From NCBI GenBank assembly GCA_002751075.1, contig NAOQ01000243.1:57180-73409 (forward strand): a DNA stretch of 16,230 nt, given 5' to 3'. The position numbers and the translations under genes were made by a program. The stretch comes from Ichthyophonus hoferi (taxonomy: Eukaryota; Opisthokonta; Ichthyosporea; Ichthyophonida; Ichthyophonidae). The notes under the pieces are model-generated. The model ran no database searches, was not told the DNA's origin, and saw only the letters and a list, made by a program, of their open reading frames with translations. This document shows positions 1 to 8,049 of the stretch, piece after piece (within the stretch, counting starts at the first letter, position 1; each line of letters opens with the position of its first letter).

Positions 1-75
1 GCTATACTACATACATTACATATACTATATATACTATACTACATATATTACATATACTATATATACTATATATAC
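1..75. repeat. TATAC/TACTA simple repeat in PLAA intron 8
   Basis: A degenerate array of ATACTATAC and ATACATATA units runs from the window edge to the splice donor of PLAA exon 8. It encodes nothing. Confidence 0.8.
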
Positions 76-272
76 CTGTTCAAACGTTTCCGAAACATAG
101 GCACCAGTGCCAGTAAATGGATCAGTAAAGGCAGGAGGTCTGGCTGGCCCTGTGGTCCTCCCAGAGCTAGAGCCGGAGATATAAGCCCCCCCACCTGTGA
201 AAGGGTCACCGCTTCCTGCAGCCTGTCCTGCAGTATAATTGGAGCTTGAGGAAGTTGTGTAGGCACCCGCAC
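76..272 (-). CDS. PLAA: PLAA exon 8: DPFTG-repeat linker
   Basis: Completes the first DPFTG motif and carries two more, each followed by a G-G/T-GAY tail (SGDPFTGGGAYISG and TDPFTGTGAYVS). They are separated by Ser/Gly/Ala/Pro-rich sequence. This is the flexible segment between the PFU and PUL domains; human PLAA also has three DPFTG motifs. It ends ETFEQ at a GTATAT donor, in phase 0. Later exons lie outside the window. Confidence 0.9.
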
Positions 273-3200
273 CTGAACAGCAATGAAAGAAAGAGAAACG
301 GTGGTCACTATTAGTATCCTAATCGTTTAGGTTAACATTCATATTCCATTTCAATCTCTAGTATAAACAAACCAAAACAATGAGTGGAAGAAAGTAACTA
401 CCAAGATAAACGCCCTAGATGGGATGGGGGGTGTAGTTGTCAAGAACTTCATCTCACTTTATTACTTATTACTTAATTATATTTATAGAGTAAAGTAGAG
501 TAGAGTAGAGTAAAGCATAGTATAATATAATACAGTACAGTATAGTAAAATATGGTATAACACAGTATAGTACAGTATAGTATAGTAGAGTATAGTATAG
601 TATTAGAGTATAGTAGAGTAGAGTATAGTAGAGTAGAGTAGAGCAGACTATAGCGGCAGGCATAAGCCCAACCTTGAAGCTATCCGTATATTTATAGAGC
701 CATAATGACACCCTATTTACCAGTAAAGGGATCAGCACTCCCACTTGGCATCTTCGTGTCCACCTTCTGCCCCTTCGTGTTTGTAATGATAAACTGAGCC
801 ACCGTTTCAAGGTGATCCTGTGATATCTCGTGTTGCTCTAGGAAGTCATGGGCAGCTGTGTAAGGGTTCTCTGTATATAGAGAGGGAGAGAGAGGGAGAG
901 AAAGGGAGAGAGAGGGTGTAGTAGTTAGTCGTGGTCGTGGCCCTGAATAGGATATAGTTATCTATGTACTTATCTATTACTAATTTAATCCGCTGCTTTC
1001 TTCTTTAATTGTAAATATACATGTATATATACATATACATATACATCCAAAACATAGTTTGACCAAACGAAACCTATAACGAGGTATATTACTACCAAAC
1101 AGCCAGGCCATACCTTCATATGCACATCTTCATACAGATATATCAACTACCAACAAATATTAAGTATTTTTAATGTAAGTGCACTGCTTACTTTCTAATT
1201 AAATGACCAATGAAAACAAAAAACACAAAATTTCTTTAACACTTTAAGTTAGTATAAAATGAATGCACATGCTGTGTATGTATAGGTAAAGTAGAACGGC
1301 TATATGTTTTATTAGATGTGTTGCAATAGTTACATAAAGGAACAGGTATGGGTCTAGGTAGGACGGCGTAAATTTGGTAGATAATATTGAGACATACAAC
1401 GAGATAGCTAGGTGCTTGTCAATATATATAATAGTACATATGGTATATACAGTACATATAGTATATATAGTATATACATAACATATATAATAGAATGAAA
1501 GCTAGATAGATGAATACTACTTGAAACAAGAGAGATAAATAGGGTACAGGAGCATCTACCATTAGTGTTATAAGGTAGTTTTAAAAATGTTCCATCTCCA
1601 ATATCAATGTCAAATACATTATCATATTCCTTTCCATTAAAGAGCTGTTTACGGCCAGAGCCTACCGCATCTACCACCTGGGGGTGGATCAGGGGAAAGA
1701 AAAAGAGAAAGAAAAAGAGTAAATGTCATAGGAGAGATAGAGAGAGGGAAAGGGAGAAAAAATGTAGCAGGAAGAAGCAAGCAAGTCAGAGAAGGTATAT
1801 ATATATCTATTATATATATATATTATATCACATTTAGAATACACGAAACGTCTTCTTTGACAACAATACATAGGTAGATTAGGGGATAGACATAGACATG
1901 GTAAGGTGAGAATGAATGTATATGCATGTAGAGCTATATGCGCGTTAATGCGTATGTATCTAGGTGTTTAAATGTATACTACGCTATGCTATATTATGCT
2001 ATACTATACTACCCTGTACTGTCCTATACTATATTATACTATACTATACTATACTACCCTATACTATACTATACTACCCCAAATACACTTTAAATGTGCA
2101 TATATAAATATATCGTGTGGCTTGGAATACATGCAGGTCATCAATGGCAGTATAAAATAAACCTCCCTGCCTCCCTCTCCTCTCATATTACCTCTCCCAT
2201 ACATTGCCATGACCCATTGGTCCACTGATAACAATGTATCTTCCCATCCTCTTGTCGTACTAATTTAGTCATTCCCTCCCTGGTACCGGGCCGGGCCAGA
2301 GACTCGCGGCCCGGTATTTCTTCTTTATTCATGTCACCCAATTGGTTACTAGGAATAGTTTGGGCGGCCACATTTTGCTCATATTTTAGGAGCTGTAGAT
2401 AAAATAAAGGAAAAGAGAATGGAGACGGGGATGATGTCAGAGAAACATTAATAGTATAGTATAATATAATAAAGGATAATATGATAAAGATGCACCCGTG
2501 TTATGTTGGATATGGCATGATAAGAGAAAGAAAATACTAGAGTAAATAAACATATGCGTATAACATAGATATTCCTGTGTAAGGATATAGAGTGTAACTA
2601 CCTATTTTTTAAATTATAGTTGGCCTATTCTAACAATGAATAGATATTTTTAAAATGTTTTAAAAATAACCATACTACGTCCCACTTACTACATCGGCTA
2701 AAGCCACCCTCTCCGGGCACCTCGTAAACACCCTAGCAACACCATCACTTGCCCCCGTTACTACATCGCCATTAGATAATGCGGCCACACTCCACACAGA
2801 GGTGGCAGGATGGGTTATAACCTGCACACATTCCCCACCCCTCCAGATCCTCAAAGCTCTGTCTTCACCACAGCTGGCGATCTCCTCTCCTATTACACAT
2901 ACACTATAGACAAAGGCAGTGTGACCATGTAGTTCACTTTGGAGAGCTCCATCCTCCGACCATATCTTCACTACAGCATCATTACCACAAGACACAAAGC
3001 CACCTGTAGGTAATGCTGCTAGACCTGCAAGGCGAGAACAAGCGGAGAGGGGGAATGGGAGAGGGATAGGGAGGAGGAATAAGTGAGGGATTACGTGCAT
3101 GCGTGAGTCAGAGTGAAGAATAAAGGTATGTATGCATGCTCATAGATGTATAAATGATCAATTACCATGGTAACAAGATGACGTACTAAGAGAGGAAGAG

Positions 3201-4601
3201 TAGTAAGTGTGAGACACAAGCAGATGGTATAAATAGGGACAAGCAAGTGAAGGTCTAGAGGGATACCAATAGTATCGTTCCCAATGGGCCATGGGCCCCC
3301 TATTACCTCTCCCTATCTCTTTACAAGCTAATCTTCATAACATAACATATACCATCTACCAATTAGAAAAAATCTATTCTTTTATATCCTTAACAATAGT
3401 CTTATGGTAGGGATATAATATAGGATAGCAGAGTATAGTAGAGTATATATATATTATATTATATTATATCCATTATACTATACTATACTATACTATACAT
3501 AGGAGAACAACAAGCATTCTCTGCTTACACCTACCTCGAACAGCGTCAGTGTGTGCAGCAATGGTCTTAGCACACACGCCATCCTGCCATATACATATCT
3601 GGTGATCGGCCGCGGCGCTGATCACACGCGACCCCCCGAGATAAAGCACACCCCACACAGCCTTAGTGTGGCCATTTAATACACTCACACAGTGTCCTTC
3701 CCTCCAAACTCGCACTGTAAAGTCCCACGAACCAGATACAATGGTGCCATCCGCCCCAATAGCAAGGCAGCTGACATTTTCGGTGTGTCCAGCAAGAGTG
3801 TACAATGGTTCAGTAGAACGACCTACATACACACGAATGAGCTTATCCTTACTGGCTGTAACTATTAGACCCTCTATATGTGTAGGAGGGGGAAGAAAAG
3901 TGATGGGTGTTAATATGAGGCCATTTGTCTAAGGTTAAGGTTTGTACTGCGGGTCACATGGGCAGTTGATATAGTCAAGAAGACTTTATATATAGTTGTA
4001 AGGACTAGGTTTCTGTCTCCCTCTCGCAGTATATTACCCTGTTTATAGAAAATAGTTCCACATCATCCAAACAATCCTCTAAATATATCTGCACGCCATC
4101 TATATCTTGGCTCGGCATATTATTACGCATTAGAGTTTGTCCTTCCACCTCCATTACTATTCCTTTTTGCAGTATCCCTCTCCTTACTTACGAAATTAAC
4201 TTCTCCCACCACCTTTCGTTACCACAACAACCTATAAGTTCCTCTCCCAAACCCAACTATTTTTTCTATAATGAAAAGGTACCTGGAAAATCATTGTTCG
4301 GAGGACAGGAGGCTACGACAGAGATAAAATCCTCAGCATCCATATAAGAGACTGCTTGGACATAGCCGGCTTCCGTTGACACCTCCCAAAGTCTGAGCAT
4401 AGGTAAATATACAACATTAGTATACCTATACATTTATACTTGTCTATATGTGTAGGATAAAGATGGAATGAGTAACATAACTCACTTAGCTGTTTTGTCT
4501 CTTGAACCTGTCACAATGCCGCCATCCCCTGTGGCAGCCACACTTCTTACATCAAACTGATGTCCATGCAGCTCAGCAGACAAGCGATAAAGATTGGCCA
4601 T
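76..4601 (-). CDS. PLAA: PLAA / Doa1 / Ufd3 homologue, 5' eight exons, partial at the window's left edge
   Basis: Coding sequence join on the minus strand: 4601-4486, 4392-4283, 3873-3535, 3024-2690, 2392-2192, 1677-1560, 870-721 and 272-76. All junctions are GT-AG and keep phase, giving 1,566 nt or 522 residues. The order is a WD40 propeller (about residues 1-295), the linker LGDMNKEEIPGRE...PGTREG, the PFU domain (about 360-450, with GKEYDNVFDIDIGDG and LKLPYN) and three DPFTG repeats. This follows animal PLAA, whose human form is about 795 residues, so the C-terminal PUL domain should lie left of base 1. Known family role: a cytosolic ubiquitin-binding cofactor of p97/Cdc48 in ubiquitin recycling, membrane-protein sorting and organelle quality control. 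The start ATG at 4601 has an AAACATGG context and sits just before the first WD40 strand. Introns are 93-689 bp. I am very sure of the family and fairly sure of each boundary. Confidence 0.93.
484..650. repeat. TAGAG/TAGTA pentanucleotide array in PLAA intron 7
   Basis: About 165 bases of imperfect TAGAG, TAGTA and TACAG units. The bottom strand reads as CTATA/CTACT repeats, and the long open frame seen across it is a product of the repeat. It belongs to the same sequence family as the arrays at 1-75, 1972-2080, 3415-3498 and 11575-11682. Confidence 0.85.
721..870 (-). CDS. PLAA: PLAA exon 7: end of PFU domain and first DPFTG
   Basis: Opens ENPYTAAHDFLEQHEISQDH after TATACAG, then LETVAQFIITNTKGQ, matching human [20 protein letters not shown] and QVAKFIIDNTKGQ. 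It ends in SADPFT, where the following glycine codon is split by the intron (GTAAAT donor). A GAGAGG-type simple repeat on the plus strand forms the CT tract before this acceptor. Confidence 0.92.
876..916. repeat. GAGAGG purine tract next to PLAA exon 7 acceptor
   Basis: About seven imperfect GAGAGG/GAGAAA units. On the transcribed minus strand this is a CT tract ending a few bases before TATACAG, so the simple repeat seems to serve as the polypyrimidine tract of intron 6. Confidence 0.75.
1422..1495. repeat. TATA/GTATA low-complexity stretch in PLAA intron 6
   Basis: An AT-rich run of TATATAGTA and TACATA units. A similar shorter run (TATACATATACATATACAT type) lies at about 1013-1050. No coding or RNA signal is seen in the rest of the 689 bp intron 871-1559. 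Confidence 0.65.
1560..1677 (-). CDS. PLAA: PLAA exon 6: PFU domain core
   Basis: Opens VVDAVGSGRKQLFNGKEYDN after CACCCCCAG, then VFDIDIGDGTFLKLPYNTN, the PFU signature (human [27 protein letters not shown]). It ends one base into a codon at GTAGAT. The intron before it contributes a long pyrimidine tract on this strand (purine-rich 1686-1772 on the plus strand). Confidence 0.92.
1686..1830. repeat. GA-rich tract followed by (TA)n in PLAA intron 5
   Basis: Purine-only GAAA/GAGA sequence at about 1690-1775, then a (TA)n stretch at about 1796-1825. The GA tract supplies a CT-rich region upstream of the PLAA exon 6 acceptor on the minus strand. Open frames across it on both strands are low-complexity products. 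Confidence 0.7.
1972..2080. repeat. CTATA/CTACC simple-repeat array in PLAA intron 5
   Basis: Roughly twenty imperfect five-base units (CTATA, CTACC, TTATA). The plus-strand frame through it reads as a repetitive Tyr/Leu/Thr peptide and is not a gene. Confidence 0.85.
2192..2392 (-). CDS. PLAA: PLAA exon 5: linker and start of PFU domain
   Basis: Opens LLKYEQNVAAQTIPSNQLGD after ATCTACAG and includes IPGRESLARPGTREGMTKLV and HCYQWTNGSWQCMGE. This matches the conserved PLAA stretch LGDINAEQLPGRE...PGTREGQTRLI and EAYQW, where the PFU ubiquitin-binding fold begins. Both junctions are phase 0. The exon is more GC-rich than the introns around it. Confidence 0.92.
2690..3024 (-). CDS. PLAA: PLAA exon 4: WD40 blades 5 to 7
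   Basis: Acceptor CTTGCAG. The exon carries LAALPTGGFVSCGNDAVVKIW, then LHGHTAFVYSV...ASCGEDRALRIW, then VWSVAALSNGDVVTGASDG and VARVFT, which closes the propeller. The segment CVQVITHPATSVWSV parallels human CAQTIRLPAQSIWCC. It ends in phase 0 at ALADV before GTAAGT. Confidence 0.92.
3415..3498. repeat. TAGTA/(TA)n/CTATA array in PLAA intron 3
   Basis: TAGAGTATA units, then a TATATT run, then five or more CTATA units. The array sits about 35 bases downstream of the PLAA exon 3 splice donor in transcript direction. The rest of the 510 bp intron has a purine-rich stretch near 3035-3085 next to the exon 4 acceptor and nothing else recognisable. Confidence 0.8.
3535..3873 (-). CDS. PLAA: PLAA exon 3: WD40 blades 2 to 4
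   Basis: The acceptor is a long pyrimidine tract ending in CACATATAG, and the exon opens with EGLIVTASKDKLIRVY. It contains complete WD40 units with GH and W-dipeptide landmarks: LAGHTENVSCLAIG...SGSWDFTVRVW, then LNGHTKAVWGVLY...SAAADHQICIW, then the start of IAAHTDAVRG. It ends one base into a glycine codon at GTAGGT. This is the longest exon here. Confidence 0.92.
4283..4392 (-). CDS. PLAA: PLAA exon 2: WD40 blade 1/2
   Basis: Opens after CTCAG and completes the K-LWEVSTE strand ending of blade 1. It continues through YVQAVSYMDAEDFISVVASC to FP, and ends one base into a glutamate codon at a GTACCT donor. The phase fits exon 3 only if the acceptor at 3874 is used. Human PLAA has [23 protein letters not shown] at the same place. 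Confidence 0.88.
4486..4601 (-). CDS. PLAA: PLAA exon 1: start and first WD40 blade
   Basis: Begins MANLYRLSAELHGHQFDVRS and runs to IVTGSRDKTA, matching the start of the PLAA propeller (RGHELDVRG...SVSRDRTTRLW in human). It ends two bases into a lysine codon at a GTGAGT donor. The following 93 bp intron is the shortest in the gene. The 115 or so bases upstream contain no obvious further in-frame exon. Confidence 0.9.
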
Positions 4602-5760
4602 GTTTCACTACTGTATGAGTATCCTTAGAAAAAATAACTGACTACTAATAGGCTCGGAGTAACTGGTATTGTCTAGTAGTAATATATGTCCTATATAATA
4701 AATAACATAACTACAATACACTCACAATAACCTCACTGCAGATTAACAATGTTACTGCAGTCTTATCACCATTTTTATCGTTTGTTGTCTTTATTTTTCA
4801 CTGCTATCAAAATCTCAAGCGAACCCCAAACTTTCATACACTTCAGGGGTCCATTCTTGCCATCTAGCCAATAAAAGTAAGTTTATTGTTATAACTTTGT
4901 TAGTCTCAATTATTTGATAAAGAAAATATATATGACTTATATACCCACTAGGTTAAACAATGAGAAAGTGGGTAATAATATTTCTCCATAATAGTACGTT
5001 CTGTGGTAGCTTTATAAATTGTTTTTGCTTAATTGTTTAGCTGTTCCTGTATCGATTATAATGGCTGCCTTGAAGGGTTTGATTTGGGGGGGTCACAAAT
5101 GTTATTAAACTTTTCTGCAGAAACCTATTATCGCCCTCAGACTCGCAAATATTAACCAATGATTGGAGGAAATCTGACACTGGGTTTATTTTTATTTGGC
5201 CTGCTAAATTTTACGCTTTTCTACTGGATTAACTAATTCTTTATCGGCAGCTGATCTTGGTTTGGAATGATTATGTAATATTGCGTATTGTATGTACTAT
5301 AGTAGGATTGAGATAGAGAGCTCAAGCCATTTAGTATAAAAACCATCATTTTTAGAGGCATTTTGTCAATATTATGTATTTTTTTTAAAAATAATACAAC
5401 TCGTATGTGCTATAATACCAATACTATATCACATAAAGGATATGATTATCTATGGTGCATTCTGTCTACCAGGTCACAAGCGGCAATAAGTTTCATTACG
5501 TAGTGACTGTGTAAGAGGGATGTGTTGCAGCTCGTCATTTTTCTATTCATCTCTCTCTTTGCTGCAGTAATATATTTACCTCGTTACAAGGTTATTTGTT
5601 TTTGTTGAAGTATTTTATTCTCTACAAGTGCTTAGTCGACCGAAAAACTTCATGATGTCTTCTACAAAGTACTATTTGTTTATATAGCGTTGAGCCTCTT
5701 ACGTTAAGAAGTGTTTAGGATCAAGTTTCAATTGGCAACTAATACTTGGGAATTAATTAA
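4602..5760. other. Intergenic region upstream of PLAA; no convincing gene
   Basis: AT-rich sequence between the PLAA start and the repeat-rich block. The PLAA promoter and 5' UTR should lie at its left end, but no clear TATA or initiator can be singled out in such AT-rich DNA. Two short minus-strand frames with plausible acceptors end at 4815 and 5037. The second overlaps short plus-strand frames at 5061-5108 and 5159-5233. None is recognisable, and all are within the length expected by chance. Confidence 0.6.
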
Positions 5761-5773
5761 TGATAATTAATTG

Positions 5774-6154
5774 TTAAAACAAGAATAACTAATTTATGTA
5801 TTTCTGTATATAGCTATAAATATTTATTATTATTGACAATTATTATTTTATATGTAGTCCAGAAAAATAGATAGTGCAATCTATTGGCGTTAAACGTCCA
5901 TCCAAAATTACATTAAAATAGAACCAGCCAATGGTAGAGAACTTGTAATTATATCTTAAGTCATTTCACATTGCTTGGGCATTTTGCTTAAGACAAGCCC
6001 TGCTGATTTGTTTGATAATACTAATGCCTTAGTATATCTGTACTCCGTGTATGCGAAGGGACATGTTACAACGCATTTAATTCGGTATTTTCTCTCTTTC
6101 TAAACGAATATAGGTCACAAGAACGCTCGTGTCTCTACTTATTATTCCTAACAT
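5774..6154 (+). repeat. Diverged interspersed repeat, copy A
   Basis: The first part, from TTAAAACAAGAATAACTAAT to the GTGCAATCT segment near 5882, matches copy C (6640-6758) in the same orientation. The later part, from TCACATTGCTTGGGCATT to ACTTATTATTCCTAACAT, matches copy B (6910-7175) in reverse complement, with shared blocks such as TATATCTGTACT, AACGAATA...AGGTCACA and GTGTCTCT/ATGTCTCT. Identity by eye is about 70-80 percent with gaps. No long open frame runs through it, so a non-autonomous or heavily decayed transposon is likely. Family not recognised. Confidence 0.65.
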
Positions 6155-6339
6155 GGTAGAAGAGAAAGCTTATATAGTTTATCATGGTCAAAAAAACTGG
6201 CAATTCTATTAAGTCAATGATCAACGAATGCGGAAAAAGCTTCCTCTCAACTCTCCACTGACCTTTATGTATGGAGACTCAATTTTATTAAACTTACACA
6301 CTGTCTTCAAATCTGCATTTGAAATATCAACACTTCCAG

Positions 6340-6480
6340 CTTCAAGCGACGCCAAGGTAAAACAACTGGGCAACACCCACAGATCACCTTAGTCGCCAGC
6401 CGCCAGATGTCCGAGCCAGTGCTACCGCGAGCAGGAACATTTAACAGTGTGGTCACTGTCTTACGTTTTTTTACATTGGA
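6340..6480. other. GC-richer patch with short open frames on both strands, unidentified
   Basis: This stretch is visibly richer in G and C than the AT-rich DNA around it. A 54-codon plus-strand frame (ATG at 6228, stop at 6390-6392) and a minus-strand frame of similar length (about 6388-6221) overlap it. A third minus-strand frame reads NVPARGSTGSDIWRLATK. I recognise none of them. A fragment of a mobile element or of an unknown gene is possible. Confidence 0.35.
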
Positions 6481-6639
6481 TGCCATGCCACAGTCTCTTT
6501 GAATGTCTTCGGGAATTACCTAGTTCATTTAGTGAGCCACAAGCCTGTAGCCAAGTAGTCATTACACTAAGGTTCTTTTTATATTCCTTTTATATATATA
6601 TTATGACCTAGGTGAAATAATCCGCCTAGACCAAGAGTG

Positions 6640-6758
6640 TTAAAACAGGAATATTTAATTAATTTGGATATTTCTTTATAGAGCTATAATCATTTAATAT
6701 TATTAGCAGTTATTATTGTACATGTAATCTTGGGAAAATAGTTGGTGCAATCTTACGG
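6640..6758 (+). repeat. Diverged interspersed repeat, copy C (partial)
   Basis: TTAAAACAGGAATATTTAAT through AGCTATAA and AGCAGTTATTATTGTACATG to GGTGCAATCTTACGG parallels 5774-5890 base by base with small gaps. Similarity fades after about 6760, so this is a truncated copy. Confidence 0.6.
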
Positions 6759-6909
6759 CAATCTTTTGGTACATGTTATCAATCATTTTGTGTGGTGATT
6801 AAAAAGTAGATGCCCAACACTATTTAAAGCCATGGTAAATTGACTCTCTAGACTGCACTAAACTTCTAGTCCTCAATAAATATAATTAGTGATATCATTG
6901 AATTAATTA

Positions 6910-7175
6910 ATGTTGGGAATAATAAGCAGAGACATGAGCATTCATGTGACCTCTATTCGTTCAGAAGGAGAGAGATTATCGAATTAAGTAAGGGGCGTTT
7001 CAGCATGTCTCTTTGCATCACGTAGTACAGATATATTAGCATATATTTTTATTAAAAAGTCCTGGTGACTTGCCTTAGGCAGGATGCCTAAGCAATGTGC
7101 GATCTGGACCCAAAACATAAGATCTGAAATGGATTATAAAGCTGAAGGACCTCTAACATTGGCTATTTCAATTTT
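6910..7175 (-). repeat. Diverged interspersed repeat, copy B, inverted
   Basis: The reverse complement contains CACATTGCTTAGGCATCCTG, ATATATCTGTACTACGTGAT, CTGAACGAATAGAGGTCACA and CTCATGTCTCTGCTTATTAT in the same order as copy A (5900-6154). An upstream block with ATAGCCAATGTTAGAG matches CCAGCCAATGGTAGAG of copy A. The two copies form a long interrupted inverted repeat. Confidence 0.62.
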
Positions 7176-7985
7176 GATAAGATAATATTGGATTGCCATA
7201 TATCACGTGATACATATCATCTAATTAATTGGACAGATAATAACAATTATTATGTAGTACAAAAGGAACTTATGCGATTACTATGCTTCTAATTTATTTA
7301 GGCCAATCGCGTAACGAATTGTAAAAGACTTTATAATTGCTAATAATATCTAATAAGTAGTTTTATGCACTTGGAGCATAGTGATACACTAAGTAATTAA
7401 TATCAAACCGATACCACTGCATTAGCCAATTGGTACACTAAAATATCATATATATAGCACAGTAATTGTATTTACCCAGGCAATAGGAATCAATCCAGAT
7501 ACGCCTTCCTTGGTATATGGAATAATGATGTTATGTATCATATCATTCTGTTGTTATGGTTTAATTTTAATTCGAAATAAGATGAATCTTTTAAAACCAA
7601 AGTTTTCAAAACTAAGGAATTTTCACATGAAATACATATATACTAAAATACACTCTATCTCATTACCAAGTAAACAGCTACAATATAAGTTTTCTACACT
7701 TTCCCATATATATAAGTTTATAGTCTATTCATCTTAAATGTACAAGAGGCAAGGGGTTGAAGCATATTCCTGTCACAATTCCTACTTTCTATTGCTATGG
7801 TAACATTACAGTAGCTAATTATAAAGTGATTAAATGCGAACTGCTAGCGTCAAATGTCATTCCTTCCTCATTCTTCCGCAACTCTCCTCTCATTTATGGA
7901 CTGATGCCAATGGCGTATTTCCAAAGCCTCAACTGTCCAGCGCCCAGAGAGTATTGGATCATATAACTGACGTGCCGAAGGCACA
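7176..7985. other. Region downstream of PDCL; several unassigned open frames
   Basis: The segment carries the PDCL 3' UTR, of unknown extent. Several frames are open on both strands. One plus frame runs from about 7723 to 7966. Another plus frame has an ATG at about 7836 and its stop at 7987-7989, over the PDCL stop. A minus frame starts inside PDCL exon 7 and ends near 7884. An AT-rich plus frame at 7510-7737 has one hydrophobic stretch. None matches a family I know. Confidence 0.4.
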
Positions 7986-8049
7986 TTAGTCAAACTCGTC
8001 CTCAGAACGTGGATCATCTAATGGAGCATGTATGGAACAAATGCCATAT
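7986..8049 (-). CDS. PDCL: PDCL exon 7: C-terminal tail and stop
   Basis: Acceptor TTCTTGCAG. The exon completes R and reads YGICSIHAPLDDPRSEDEFD then TAA. The R-YG junction aligns with FLQEFGLLP of PDCL, and the acidic end matches the family's SEDSD-type tail. Phase and length fit exactly. Confidence 0.87.

Noticed and set aside
66-308. Minus-strand 80-codon frame over PLAA exon 8
   Set aside because: It overlaps the exon in a different frame. The DPFTG frame, with correct splice sites and phase, is the real one.
469-810. Long minus-strand frame rich in Tyr, Leu and Thr
   Set aside because: Translation of the TAGAG/TAGTA simple repeat plus part of exon 7 out of frame.
1607-1871. Frames on both strands over the GA tract
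   Set aside because: Lys/Arg/Glu-rich and Ser/Phe-rich low-complexity products of a purine repeat.
3874-3920. Alternative acceptor for PLAA exon 3 at an upstream TTAG (about 3927)
   Set aside because: It breaks the reading phase with exon 2. The CACATATAG acceptor at 3874 keeps phase and restores the expected EGLIVTAS join.
3666-3932. Plus-strand frame across PLAA exon 3
   Set aside because: Antisense of a strongly conserved WD40 exon; its product has no family character.
7510-7737. 75-codon plus-strand frame with a hydrophobic segment
   Set aside because: AT-driven composition and no family match; one hydrophobic run is common by chance in such DNA.
7757-7966. Plus-strand frame considered as the HCCS exon before 8475
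   Set aside because: A GT near 7954 would be phase-compatible with the 8475 exon. However, the peptide lacks the HN, WE and other expected HCCS landmarks, and the donor is weak. Not supported without transcript data.
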